The notes under the pieces: model-generated
What the model was told of the DNA's origin: nothing
Seen by the model: the letters and a program-made list of their open reading frames with translations, nothing else
Database searches by the model: none
Shown here: in pieces, positions 27,072 to 35,526 of the stretch
How the letters are laid out: each line of letters starts with the position of its first letter
Position numbering within the stretch: position 1 is the first letter of the stretch
Translations under genes and position numbers: made by a program
Source: Acidibrevibacterium fodinaquatile
Lineage (GTDB): Bacteria > Pseudomonadota > Alphaproteobacteria > Acetobacterales > Acetobacteraceae
Direction: 5' to 3'
NCBI RefSeq assembly: GCF_003352165.1
Contig: NZ_CP029176.1
Location: 3,843,407 to 3,907,406, forward strand
DNA: 64,000 bases

Positions 27072-27908
27072 TCAGAGCCTCTCATAGGTGATATGCGAAC
27101 CATCCGAGCCGGTGAGCGCCAAACCGACCCAATGTTTCGGCGGCGGCGCCTCGCCGGGTTTTGCCTTGTCCTCGGCATACCAGAGATGAACATTGAGATC
27201 ACCGCTCGCAGCGTAATGGACGGCCTCGATGCGATCGCCATTGGCGGCCGGGATGGTTTCCGGGCCGAGTGCGACGATTTTCGCATGGAGCAGCTTGCCG
27301 TCGATATTATCGATCAGCGGCGCGCTCAAGGTGCGGGGATTCCAGTATGTCGTGACGATCGCGCCCTCGGGGGCGGCATATTTCTCCTTGATCGTCTCAA
27401 CCCAGAGCGTGCCGCCATCGCGCCGCGCCATGACCTTGGTGTGGGTGCCGTTATCGTTGGTTTTCGACTCAAAGCGGGTCAGCGTGTCGCCGTCCCAGAT
27501 TTCCGTGCTTTCGTTATTGTAACGATAAAGCGGGATCGGCCCGAGCTTGACCGCGATATCGATGACCACCTTCACGGTGAGCGGGCCGAGCACCGGCGGC
27601 GGTTTCGCCGGCGCCGGCACGGGAGTGGGCGCGGGCTTGGCGTTGCCGGGCGGGCTGCCAGCGGCAGCGGTCGTGGCCGCGGGCGGCGGCTGATCGGTGC
27701 GGCCTTTTTGGGTAAAGGTCAGGCCATGGGTGCCGATGACATTGCCATTGCGCATGATACGAAAACGAAGGCTGCCACTCGCCGGCACCGGGAGGTCGGC
27801 ACCCGGCTGGGGCGGGGCGGTCTTGCTCGCGGTCGCGGCGAAAATTCGTGCCGGCGCCACGAGCCCCATGCCCAGCGCGACCAATCCTCGCCGTCGAAGC
27901 AGTATCAC
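27072..27908 (-). CDS. Secreted DUF6134 family protein
   Basis: A protein of 278 residues with an N-terminal signal, VILLRRRGLVALGMGLVAPARIFAAT. A low-complexity Pro/Ala/Thr linker splits the conserved domain (RFRIMRNGNVIGTHGLTF... then LTVKVVIDIAVKLGPIPLYRYNNESTEIWDGDTLTRFESKTNDNGTHTKVMARR). This pattern matches DUF6134, periplasmic proteins of unknown function. GTG 27908 is chosen because AAGGAG lies 7 bases upstream; the longer frame to 27962 lacks that. It is coupled to the SDR gene after it and lies 85 bases downstream of hemJ. Confidence 0.8.
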   Translation of the reverse strand: MILLRRRGLVALGMGLVAPARIFAATASKTAPPQPGADLPVPASGSLRFRIMRNGNVIGTHGLTFTQKGRTDQPPPAATTAAAGSPPGNAKPAPTPVPAPAKPPPVLGPLTVKVVIDIAVKLGPIPLYRYNNESTEIWDGDTLTRFESKTNDNGTHTKVMARRDGGTLWVETIKEKYAAPEGAIVTTYWNPRTLSAPLIDNIDGKLLHAKIVALGPETIPAANGDRIEAVHYAASGDLNVHLWYAEDKAKPGEAPPPKHWVGLALTGSDGSHITYERL

Positions 27909-27993
27909 ATCCGATCTCCTTTTGCCGAAGCTTGCCGGCGCGATCCCTTGTCGGCAAGCCACGATGCAGCGAGCAGAAAAGCCATACCGCCGC

Positions 27994-28443
27994 TTATGGC
28001 CGGACGATCACCATGATCACGATCACGATCATCAAAACCGTTGGGATCTCATTGGCAATGCGATAAAATTTCGTGCCATGGCGATTGCGGTCGTGAAGGA
28101 AGTCCCGCCGCCAGCGAGAGAGAGCGCCATGAAACCCCGACATCAGCAAAACCGCGAGCAATTTTACGTGCCACCAGCCGGCCTGCCAGTTGATCACGCC
28201 AGGGGTGAGAACGAGAAGGATACCAAAGCCCCAGGTCGCGATCATCGCCGGGTTGATGATCTGCTTCAAGAGCCGCCGCTCCATCACCTTGAACTGTTCG
28301 GAAGCCGCCGATCCCGGCGCCACGGCGCAATGATAGACATAAAGCCGTGGCAGATAGAACATGCCGGCCATCCAAGCGATCACCGCCATCACGTGGAACG
28401 CCTTGATCCAGTGATAGAACGGCGTGAGAAACGCGAGTGTCAT
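27994..28443 (-). CDS. hemJ: Protoporphyrinogen IX oxidase HemJ
   Basis: A 149-residue membrane protein with four helices. Conserved His residues are in FYHWIKAFHVMAVIAWMAGMFYLPRLYVYH and a C-terminal FYRIANEIPTVLMIVIVIMVIVRP; these match HemJ (UPF0093). HemJ oxidises protoporphyrinogen IX to protoporphyrin IX, the step before ferrochelatase. Its ATG overlaps the hemH stop (ATGA), so hemE, hemH and hemJ form one coupled operon for the last heme steps. Confidence is high from both sequence and context. Confidence 0.93.
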   Translation of the reverse strand: MTLAFLTPFYHWIKAFHVMAVIAWMAGMFYLPRLYVYHCAVAPGSAASEQFKVMERRLLKQIINPAMIATWGFGILLVLTPGVINWQAGWWHVKLLAVLLMSGFHGALSRWRRDFLHDRNRHGTKFYRIANEIPTVLMIVIVIMVIVRP

Positions 28444-29549
28444 GACCGATCTCCAAAGGGGCAGCCGCGATGATGGGCAGCACAGAGCCGCCCGCCCTGA
28501 TGGCTGCAAAGCCCCGGCCCGCGCGCCAGCGCCGCCTGCGCCAGAGCGGCGAGAGCGGCGATGAAGCCGGGCTCGTCGTTTTGCGCAGGCACGCGGAAAT
28601 AGCCCGGCACGCCATGTTTTTTCGCGACCTCGGCATATTCGATATCGAGTTCGACGAGGGTTTCGGAATGGTCTGAGACGAACGCGATCGGCGCGACGAC
28701 GAGGGCGACACCCTCCTCCCCGGCGCGCGTGATTTCGGCTTCCGTGCTCGGCTCCAGCCATTTTTGCGGCGTCGCCCGGGACTGATAGCAAACCCGCCAA
28801 TCGAGATCCGGCTCACCAAGCGCCGCCGCGATGGCGCGAGCACTCGCTTCTACCTGCGCCTGATAGGGATCGCCACCTTTGACGATCACCTCCGGCAAAC
28901 CATGCGCCGAAAATAAGAGGCGACGCGGTGTTCCCGGCGCGAGCCGCGCACGTGCCGCGGCGATCGCGCGGCGAACCAGGGCGGCAGTCGCGGCAATGTA
29001 GCCGGGATCGTCCGACCAGCAGCAGAGCGTGGTCACCTCTGCTGCAAGGCCAGCGCGCGCCGCCGCCTCGCGCCAAGCGGCGAGCGAGCTTGCCGTGGTG
29101 GTGGTCGAAAATTGCGGATAGAGCGGCAGGAGCAAGACCCGGTCCGGCTTCCAGGCGGCAACCGCGCGCGCGGTTTCGGTGCTGAACGGATGCCAATAGC
29201 GCATGGCAATGAACACCCGCACCGGGTCGGAAAACCGTGCGGCGAGCGCCTTCGCCTGCCGCTCGGTGAGTTCGAGAAGCGGCGATTTACCGCCCATCAG
29301 CGCGTAGTTGGCGCGCGCCGGCGCGCGCCGCGCGCGTGCGATCCAGCGGGCGAGAAAAGGGCGGATGAAGAAGGGGACGCGCAAAATCGCCGGATCAGTA
29401 AAAAGGTTTTTTAAAAATGGCCCAACCGCGTCCATCCCGTCCGGCCCGCCGAGATTGAAGAGAACGATGGCGGTGCGAGGAAGATCCGTGTCCGGCATGC
29501 TCGGGTCAGGTAATGCCGCGACCGCCGCCGTCAAGCCGTCCACAGTCAT
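28440..29549 (-). CDS. hemH: Ferrochelatase
   Basis: A 369-residue ferrochelatase inserting Fe2+ into protoporphyrin IX. Conserved pieces include TAIVLFNLGGPDGMDAVGPFL, the active-site His in LLFSAHGLPEVIVKGGDPY, and SDHSETLVELDIEY with the metal-related Glu. ATG 29549 overlaps the hemE stop. The C-terminus has three cysteines in CSHQGGRLCAAHHRGCPF, recalling the [2Fe-2S] cluster-binding tail of some alphaproteobacterial and animal ferrochelatases. Whether it binds a cluster here is not known. Confidence 0.95.
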   Translation of the reverse strand: MTVDGLTAAVAALPDPSMPDTDLPRTAIVLFNLGGPDGMDAVGPFLKNLFTDPAILRVPFFIRPFLARWIARARRAPARANYALMGGKSPLLELTERQAKALAARFSDPVRVFIAMRYWHPFSTETARAVAAWKPDRVLLLPLYPQFSTTTTASSLAAWREAAARAGLAAEVTTLCCWSDDPGYIAATAALVRRAIAAARARLAPGTPRRLLFSAHGLPEVIVKGGDPYQAQVEASARAIAAALGEPDLDWRVCYQSRATPQKWLEPSTEAEITRAGEEGVALVVAPIAFVSDHSETLVELDIEYAEVAKKHGVPGYFRVPAQNDEPGFIAALAALAQAALARGPGLCSHQGGRLCAAHHRGCPFGDRS

Positions 29550-30580
29550 GCCGTCTCGCCGCCGCTGCGCACCAAGGCGATGAGTTCGGCGACATGGGCG
29601 GGCGGTGTTTCCGGCAGAATGCCATGGCCAAGGTTGAAGACATGCGCGCGCCCGCGGAGCGCCGCGAGGATTCGCCTGACCTCGGCGATCATCGGCGCGC
29701 CGCCGGCAAGCAGCGCCACCGGGTCCAAATTGCCTTGCAGCGCGACCGGTGCCGCAACCAGGGCGGCAGCGAGCGCCGGATCCGTCGCGGTATCCATCCC
29801 GACCGCGTCAACCCCACTGATCGCCGCATAGAGGCCAAGCTGGCCGCCGGCGAGGCGCGGAAACCCGATCACCGGCACCTCTGGAAATTGCTTGCCAAGC
29901 GCGCTTTTGATCCGCGCCGCCGGGTTGGCAACATAGTGGCGAAACAGCGAGGGCGGCAGCACACCGGCCCAGCTATCGAACAGCATCACCGCCTCGGCCC
30001 CGGCTTCGATCTGAAGTGAGAGGCTGGTGATCGTTGCCTCGGTCAACACCGCGAGCAAATTCTCGAAATCCCGTGGCTCGCGATAGGCCACGGCGCGCGT
30101 GCGGGCGTGGTCTTTCGAGCCGCCGCCTTCGATCATGTAACAGGCGACGGTGAAGGGCGCGCCGGCAAAGCCGATCAGCGCCGTATCCTCGCCGAGCCCG
30201 GCGCGGACCCGCGCGATCGCTTCCATAACCGGCGCGAGCGCGCCCTCGAGCCGGCGAAGATCGAGACCGGCGGTATCCTCGGGCTGCCAACGCGGCAGCA
30301 CCGGGCCTTCGCCGTCTGCAAAGCGCAGGCCATAGCCGAGCGCCCAGGGCAGAATCAAAATATCGCTGAACAGGATCGCGCCATCCATGCCGAAACGCCG
30401 CACCGGCTGCAGCGTGACTTCGGCAGCGAGGTCAGGCGTCGTGCAGAGGGTGATGAAATCGCCGGCGCGGGCGCGAAGGGCGCGATATTCCGCGAGATAC
30501 CGCCCGGCCTGGCGCATCAGCCAGAGCGGCGGCGGCCAGGATGGCGTTCCCCGCAGGACCGAGACCAGCTTTTTCGCCAC
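29546..30580 (-). CDS. hemE: Uroporphyrinogen decarboxylase
   Basis: A 344-residue TIM-barrel enzyme, which converts uroporphyrinogen III to coproporphyrinogen III. Signature sequences are PPLWLMRQAGRYLAEYRALR at the N-terminus, DGAILFSDILILPWALG and IGFAGAPFTVACYMIEGGGSKD; the C-terminal half carries FNLGHGILPETPPAHV. It is the first gene of the hemE-hemH-hemJ operon and runs away from the proposed replication origin. In Caulobacter crescentus hemE also borders the chromosomal origin. Confidence 0.96.
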   Translation of the reverse strand: MAKKLVSVLRGTPSWPPPLWLMRQAGRYLAEYRALRARAGDFITLCTTPDLAAEVTLQPVRRFGMDGAILFSDILILPWALGYGLRFADGEGPVLPRWQPEDTAGLDLRRLEGALAPVMEAIARVRAGLGEDTALIGFAGAPFTVACYMIEGGGSKDHARTRAVAYREPRDFENLLAVLTEATITSLSLQIEAGAEAVMLFDSWAGVLPPSLFRHYVANPAARIKSALGKQFPEVPVIGFPRLAGGQLGLYAAISGVDAVGMDTATDPALAAALVAAPVALQGNLDPVALLAGGAPMIAEVRRILAALRGRAHVFNLGHGILPETPPAHVAELIALVRSGGETA

Positions 30581-30889
30581 ATCCTATCCTTTCGCCGCTA
30601 TCCTCTCCTCTTAAAGAGAAGAGAGATAAAAGAAAATATGAGGCTTGAGTGGAACCCTGTGGATTATGGGGTACCCACCAAAGCACTGTCTTATCATTAT
30701 CTTGTCCACAGCGTGATAGCGGCGCAACCGCCCGGAAAAGCGGCTTATTTCTGACCTATCCCGAAGCGGCGGAGTGAGCTGCGGCAAGCTTGCACAGGAT
30801 CTCGTCGCGTGCCGCGTTATCCCCACTATTCACAGCCGCGATGAGAGAAGCGGCTGTTTTTCCCGCTTATCCCCGCTATCCTCGCTCCC
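30581..30889. other. Candidate chromosomal replication origin (oriC)
   Basis: This 309-bp non-coding gap lies between divergently oriented hemE and the PPDK regulator. Imperfect DnaA boxes are TGTGGATTA (30658-30666), TTGTCCACA (30702-30710), TTATCCCCA (30817-30825), CTATTCACA (30826-30834) and TTATCCCCG (30867-30875); each differs from the TTATCCACA consensus by one or two bases. An A/T-rich, mostly purine stretch at 30611-30640 could be an unwinding element. Flanking genes are transcribed outward, and the hemE border matches the Caulobacter origin. It could instead be an ordinary promoter region, and function has not been tested. Confidence 0.55.
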
Positions 30890-31771
30890 ATGACCCACCA
30901 ACGCATGAACCTCCATCTCGTCTCGGATGCGACCGGCGAGACCCTCAATTCGGTTGCCCGCGCGACCGTCGCCCAGTTCGAGCATGTCGAGATCGTCTAT
31001 CATCGTTGGTCGCTGATCCGCTCGCGTCTGCAACTCCATCGCGTCCTGGAAGGGATCGAGGCCGAGCCGGGGCCGGTCTTGTCAACGCTGGTCGATCGCG
31101 CACTTCGCCATGAGCTTGATGTGTTTTGTGAGCGTTTGGGGATTAGCGTCGTCAATGTTCTTGATCCGGTGATCGCCGTTCTCCAGGAAAAGATCGGGGA
31201 GGTGGCAACCGCGCGGCCCGGGCGGCAATATGTGCTGGATGCCGATTATTTTCGCCGCATCGATGCCATGCACTATGTCCTCGCCCATGATGACGGCCAG
31301 GCCGAGGCCGGTATCGCCGAAGCCGATGTTTGTCTCGTGGGCGTCTCGCGGAGTTCGAAGACGCCAACCGCCTTCTATCTTGCCAATCGCGGCGTTAAGG
31401 CGGCGAACGTGCCGCTCGTTCCCAATCTCCCGGTGCCCGCGGTGCTCGACAATTTGTCCTGTCCGATCATCGGCTTGACGATCGAGGCGCAGGCTCTGAT
31501 CGATATCCGGCGGCATCGCTTGCGCTTGATCGGGGCGCCGGGCCTGGCGCGCCATGATGCGGCCGACTATGTCGATGAGGAGGCGGTGAAAGCCGAATTG
31601 CTCTGGGCGCGGCGGCTTTGCGCTCGGCAAGGCTGGCCGGTGATCGATGTCACCCGCCGCTCGATCGAGGAGACGGCGGCGGCGGTGTTGCAGCGCATGG
31701 AGGAATGGCACGCCCGCCGGGCGCGCAAAAGCGCAAGCGGCGGAGAAAGCGCCGCCCACAGCGTGCCGTGA
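30890..31771 (+). CDS. Pyruvate, phosphate dikinase regulatory protein (DUF299 kinase-pyrophosphorylase)
   Basis: A 293-residue PPDK regulatory protein. The family N-terminus [19 protein letters not shown] is present, and the nucleotide-binding P-loop is [19 protein letters not shown]. It continues with [15 protein letters not shown] and a C-terminal [14 protein letters not shown]. The enzyme phosphorylates and dephosphorylates PPDK, switching between pyruvate and PEP flow. Its TGA overlaps the GTG of maf (GTGA). It is the first gene to the right of the candidate origin. Confidence 0.94.
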   Translation: MTHQRMNLHLVSDATGETLNSVARATVAQFEHVEIVYHRWSLIRSRLQLHRVLEGIEAEPGPVLSTLVDRALRHELDVFCERLGISVVNVLDPVIAVLQEKIGEVATARPGRQYVLDADYFRRIDAMHYVLAHDDGQAEAGIAEADVCLVGVSRSSKTPTAFYLANRGVKAANVPLVPNLPVPAVLDNLSCPIIGLTIEAQALIDIRRHRLRLIGAPGLARHDAADYVDEEAVKAELLWARRLCARQGWPVIDVTRRSIEETAAAVLQRMEEWHARRARKSASGGESAAHSVP

Positions 31772-32403
31772 CACTGATTCTCGCGAGTGCTTCGGCGGTG
31801 CGTCTCTCCTTGCTGAAGGGCGCTGGGCTTTCGGTGGCGGCAAAGCCAGCGGCGATCGATGAGGCAGCGATCAAGGCAGCGGCGCGGGCCGAGGCGGCCG
31901 ATGTCGCGGACACCGCGCTTTTGCTCGCCGAGATGAAGGCAAGGCGGGTGGCGCGGGCAGCACCCGCGGCGCTGGTCATCGGGGCCGATCAGATTCTCGT
32001 CCAGGGTTCGGAATGGTTCGACAAACCCGCCGATCTCGCGACCGCCGCCAAGCAATTGCGCCGTCTCGCCGGTGTTTGGCACGAACTGGTCACCGCAATC
32101 GTCTGTTGGCGCGGTGATGCGGTGCTGTGGCGCCATGTCGCGCGGCCGCGTCTTCGCATGCGCCCGCTGTCGGAGGCGGCGCTCGCCGCCTATCTCGCCG
32201 CCGAGGGCGAACGGGTGCTTTCCTCGGTCGGCGCCTATCGTCTCGAAGGGCCGGGGATCCAGTTGTTCGAGGCCATCGAGGGCGAGTATTTCAGTATCCT
32301 CGGCTTGCCGCTTCTGCCGCTCCTTGGGTTTCTTCGTCAGCATTTCGGATGCGAATGGCTTTCCGCCACGACGGGCGAGGAAACGTCCTTCACTCCCCCG
32401 TGA
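31768..32403 (+). CDS. Maf-like nucleotide pyrophosphatase
   Basis: A 211-residue Maf/YhdE-type protein. The N-terminal motif [19 protein letters not shown] corresponds to the family's substrate-binding region (LASxSPRR), and [18 protein letters not shown] carries the catalytic Asp. The later [26 protein letters not shown] segment is standard. These enzymes hydrolyse non-canonical or modified nucleotides (dTTP/UTP). The start is GTG 31768, overlapping the regulator's stop. In many alphaproteobacteria aroE and coaE follow maf; here they do not. Confidence 0.92.
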   Translation: MTLILASASAVRLSLLKGAGLSVAAKPAAIDEAAIKAAARAEAADVADTALLLAEMKARRVARAAPAALVIGADQILVQGSEWFDKPADLATAAKQLRRLAGVWHELVTAIVCWRGDAVLWRHVARPRLRMRPLSEAALAAYLAAEGERVLSSVGAYRLEGPGIQLFEAIEGEYFSILGLPLLPLLGFLRQHFGCEWLSATTGEETSFTPP

Positions 32404-32610
32404 CACTGGTAACATTCATGTGTTATATACCACGGCGATCAACCCCGAGGCTATGGCGGCTTTGCGCCTGTCCGGCTGACGGAAACGTGGTCTGGCGACA
32501 AACCACGATGTTCAACGGCTATTGATCACGCCTATCAATCTCAGGCATGCTTGGCGCGGCAGCGAAACACGTTCCGCGTTACGTCTTAACCGATGAGGGA
32601 GGAAATCTCG
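32404..32610 (+). promoter_or_regulatory. Upstream region of the PQQ dehydrogenase gene with an inverted repeat
   Basis: No gene is seen in these 207 bases. A perfect inverted repeat CGTGGT (32486-32491) and ACCACG (32502-32507) with a 10-base spacer lies about 105 bp upstream of the start codon, a plausible operator. A second weak dyad TGGTA/TACCA lies near 32407-32432. The ribosome binding site is GAGGGAGG just before ATG 32611. No regulator gene for the cluster is adjacent. Confidence 0.4.
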
Positions 32611-34332
32611 ATGAAGCAAAAACAGCGCACGCTCGCGCTATCACTCACCGTTGCGGTGGGGACGGCGTTCGCCGCCTCGACCGCGATGGCGCAAGCGATC
32701 GACAGCAAGCGGATCGAAGCCAATAACCCGAATGATTGGCTCACCTACCATGGATCTTACAACTCCTATCACTATAGCGGGTTGACCCAGATCAATGCGA
32801 AGAACGTCAAGGATCTTTCGGTCGCCTGGATCCACATTCCCGGCCACTCGACGCGCGGCTTGCAATCGATGCCGCTGGTCGCCGACGGTGTTCTCTATTA
32901 TTCGGGCTCCTATAGCCGCGTCTTCGCGATTGACGGCGCGACCGGACAGGTGCTCTGGTCCTATTTCCCGGAGCTCGACGATGCCCTCGTCGCCCGCCAG
33001 ACCCATTCGCCCTATAACCGCGGCGTCGCCCTCGGCGAGGGCAAAGTGTTCGTCGGCACCGTCGATGGCCGCCTGATCGCCCTCGACATGAAAACCGGCA
33101 AGCCGGTTTGGGACACCAAGCTGATCGACAGCCAAAAGCTCACCATCGGCTTCACCGGCGCGCCGCTCTATGTCAATGGCGAGGTGGTGATCGGCTCGCA
33201 AGGTGGTGAATGGCCGGTGCGCGGCATGATTTATGCGGTCGATGCGACCACCGGCAAGCTGCGCTGGGACTTCAACACCATCGCCCCGACCGACGAGACC
33301 AAGAAGACCTGGGGCAATGATTCCTGGCGGGTCGGCGGCGGCGGCGGCTGGATGCCGGGGGGCTATGACGCCGAAACCAATACCATCTGGTGGGGCACCT
33401 CGAACGGCGCGCCACTCTATGACTGGTCCGGCCCCGATTGGATGCACAACGGCGCCCGCCCCGGCACCAATCTCTATATCAGCTCGGTGCTCGGCCTCGA
33501 TGCCGCTTCCGGCAAGCTGAAATTCTTCCATCAGGAGAACCCGCACGACGTGTGGGATTTCGATAGCGCCGTCGGCGAATTCCTGATGATCGATCGCGCC
33601 GGTCAGAAATACGTCGTCCACCCCAACAAGGGCGGCTATATTTTCGTCTATGACCGCAGCGCCAACGTCAAAAACGTCTGGCCGATCTCGCATAACATCA
33701 ATTACGCGAAGATCGACCCCAAGACCGGCGAATTGACCGACCGCCGCGACATGACCGCCGGCAAGCAGGCCGAAGTGCTGTGCCCGCACATCTCCGGCGG
33801 GGTGAGCTGGAATGCCGGCTCCTATGACCCGAAAACCGGGCTCTATTACAAAATCGGCAATGAATGGTGCATGCATCTTGAGGTCGTGAAGACGACGCCG
33901 GTGACCACGCCGCAGGTGCAGCTCAATATCGGCGCCAATTTCACCATCGCGCCGCCCCCCAATGGCCCGATCTATGGCCATCTCGACGCCCGTGATCCGA
34001 TCACCGGGCAAACCAAGTGGGAAGTTCGTTTTCCTGAGCCGCCGCTCGCCAGCGTTCTCTCCACCGGCGGCGATTTGGTCTTCGTTCCCGATGCCCGTGG
34101 CACGGTCCACGCCTATGATGCAACCACTGGCAAGGAATTGTGGAACCACGGCGATGGCACCGGCCATCAGGGCGGCATCATCAGCTACGCCGCCCACGGC
34201 AAGCAATATGTCGCGGTTGTTGCCGGCTTCGGCGGTATGGCAAGCGATGACTATGCGCCGACCTTCGGCGGCGTCTTCAAAAGCATGCCCCGTGATGACG
34301 GCGCGCTGGTCGTCTACAGCCTCTCGAAGTAA
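32611..34332 (+). CDS. PQQ-dependent alcohol dehydrogenase (methanol/ethanol dehydrogenase family, XoxF-like Asp signature)
   Basis: A 573-residue periplasmic quinoprotein with a signal peptide ending at STAMAQAID. It has the eight-bladed beta-propeller W motifs (for example LRWDFNTIAP and GKELWNHGDG). The catalytic Asp is at 316 in HDVWDFDSAV, and Asp318 two residues later is the extra metal ligand found in lanthanide-dependent XoxF/ExaF enzymes, where MxaF has Ala. The vicinal Cys-Cys of typical methanol dehydrogenases is absent: the equivalent stretch reads LVARQTHSPYNRGVA. It transfers electrons to a c-type cytochrome, probably the one encoded next. Substrate and metal are predictions. 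Confidence 0.9.
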   Translation: MKQKQRTLALSLTVAVGTAFAASTAMAQAIDSKRIEANNPNDWLTYHGSYNSYHYSGLTQINAKNVKDLSVAWIHIPGHSTRGLQSMPLVADGVLYYSGSYSRVFAIDGATGQVLWSYFPELDDALVARQTHSPYNRGVALGEGKVFVGTVDGRLIALDMKTGKPVWDTKLIDSQKLTIGFTGAPLYVNGEVVIGSQGGEWPVRGMIYAVDATTGKLRWDFNTIAPTDETKKTWGNDSWRVGGGGGWMPGGYDAETNTIWWGTSNGAPLYDWSGPDWMHNGARPGTNLYISSVLGLDAASGKLKFFHQENPHDVWDFDSAVGEFLMIDRAGQKYVVHPNKGGYIFVYDRSANVKNVWPISHNINYAKIDPKTGELTDRRDMTAGKQAEVLCPHISGGVSWNAGSYDPKTGLYYKIGNEWCMHLEVVKTTPVTTPQVQLNIGANFTIAPPPNGPIYGHLDARDPITGQTKWEVRFPEPPLASVLSTGGDLVFVPDARGTVHAYDATTGKELWNHGDGTGHQGGIISYAAHGKQYVAVVAGFGGMASDDYAPTFGGVFKSMPRDDGALVVYSLSK

Positions 34333-34347
34333 TCTCTGAGTGATCGC

Positions 34348-34382
34348 AACCGGCGAGACGTGATGTCTCGCCGGTTGTTTTT
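34348..34382 (+). terminator. Intrinsic terminator between the dehydrogenase and cytochrome genes
   Basis: A perfect 12-bp inverted repeat, arms 34348-34359 and 34365-34376 with a 5-base loop, is followed by GTTTTTT. It is a strong Rho-independent terminator that sits 16 bases after the dehydrogenase stop and 20 bases before the cytochrome c start. It would stop most transcripts, so the cytochrome and binding protein may be made in smaller amounts unless they have their own promoter. Confidence 0.85.
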
Positions 34383-34401
34383 TGGAAATTTTGTCAAGCC
34401 G

Positions 34402-34728
34402 ATGAAAAATCTCACACTTTGCTCGGTGGTTGCCATCGCTGCGATGGTCTCCGCGGTGCCGGCAATGGCACAACCGGCCGATCAGGCCTCGCATTTGGAT
34501 GTCAATCAGCTCTTTGCCACCACCTGCGGCTGGTGCCATAGTGATGGCGGCCGGGTCGCCGGCAAGGGGCCGCAATTGATGAACACCAAACGCAGCGATG
34601 ATTTCATTCGCTATCGCATCAAGCATGGCAAGGAAGGCGCCATGCCGGCCTTCGGCAGCACCCTCAACGATGCCGATATCGACAAAATCATTCAGTATAT
34701 TCGCGCCCTGAAACCGGAGCAGCCATGA
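34402..34728 (+). CDS. Small c-type cytochrome (XoxG-like partner of the PQQ dehydrogenase)
   Basis: A 108-residue periplasmic cytochrome c. The signal peptide ends near VPAMAQ; the heme motif is CGWCH (residues 42-46) and the distal Met ligand is probably Met81 in GAMPAFGSTLND. A C-terminal helix DADIDKIIQYIRALK completes the class I fold. As in XoxG, it lies directly after the dehydrogenase and should accept its electrons. The start is ATG 34402, which excludes the terminator sequence. Its stop overlaps the next gene's start by ATGA. Confidence 0.9.
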   Translation: MKNLTLCSVVAIAAMVSAVPAMAQPADQASHLDVNQLFATTCGWCHSDGGRVAGKGPQLMNTKRSDDFIRYRIKHGKEGAMPAFGSTLNDADIDKIIQYIRALKPEQP

Positions 34729-35486
34729 GATATTTGCTCGCCGCCGCGATGTTCGCCATCTTTGCGGCCCATGCCGAGGCGCGTTCGCTTGATGACATCC
34801 GCGCCCGCGGCGTGCTCGGGGTGTGCGCCCATCCCAACGCGCTGCCCTTTTCCAGCAAAGCCGGTGATCCGCCAGGCTTTCAGATCGAGCTGGCGCGTGC
34901 CATCGCCGCCAAAATCGGTGTCGCCATGGAGCCCGATTGGGTGGTCACCGGCTTTCAGATCCGCGCCGCCAATTGCGACATCATGCTCGACACCATCGAG
35001 AATCGCGAGGCGCAGGAAGAGTCGAATCTCAAGACATCTAAACCTTATTATCGCACGGGTGCCGCTCTCGTGGTGCCGGCGGGCAGCAAAATCACCTCAT
35101 TCGACGCCCTCGGCCCGGCAACCAAGGTCGGCGTTCTTCTCGGCTCGACGGCGGCGATGTCCCTCGGCGAGCGCCATATCGGCATTTCGATCTTTGGCTT
35201 CGAAGATGACGCGCTCGACGGTCTGGCCCATCATGAGGTCGATGCGGTGATGGTGACCCCGGCGGCGGCAGGCTATTACAATCTCCGTCACCCTGACCAT
35301 CCGGTGCAAATCATCGGGCTCGATGAGCGTGATCCCGGTCTTGCCTGGAATGTCTCGGTCGGCATGGTGAAGCCCGACGCCGATCTCCGGGCTGCGATCG
35401 ACGCGGCGCTGGCGAGCTTGGCCGCCGATGGCACCATCGCACAAATCTATCGCCATTACGGGGTCACCCTGCTCGCGCCGAAATAG
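34725..35486 (+). CDS. Periplasmic solute-binding protein (XoxJ-like)
   Basis: A 253-residue protein with a signal peptide (MRYLLAAAMFAIFAAHAEARS). It has a bacterial solute-binding family 3 fold: VLGVCAHPNALPFSSKAGDPPGFQIELARAIAAKIG in the first lobe, and KVGVLLGSTAAM and DAVMVTPAAAGYYNL in the second. It has no transporter partners. In methanol-oxidation clusters XoxJ/MoxJ is such a protein and is proposed to help activate the dehydrogenase or deliver its metal or cofactor; that role here is inference. The ATG overlaps the cytochrome gene's stop (ATGA). Confidence 0.85.
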   Translation: MRYLLAAAMFAIFAAHAEARSLDDIRARGVLGVCAHPNALPFSSKAGDPPGFQIELARAIAAKIGVAMEPDWVVTGFQIRAANCDIMLDTIENREAQEESNLKTSKPYYRTGAALVVPAGSKITSFDALGPATKVGVLLGSTAAMSLGERHIGISIFGFEDDALDGLAHHEVDAVMVTPAAAGYYNLRHPDHPVQIIGLDERDPGLAWNVSVGMVKPDADLRAAIDAALASLAADGTIAQIYRHYGVTLLAPK

Positions 35487-35526
35487 CGCGTTCCCGAAGA
35501 CGGATCTCGCGCCTTGGCCTGAGACG

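Noticed and set aside
32641..34626. 661-codon minus-strand frame opposite the PQQ dehydrogenase
   Set aside because: The plus-strand product is a clear quinoprotein with a signal peptide; the antisense product has no recognisable family.
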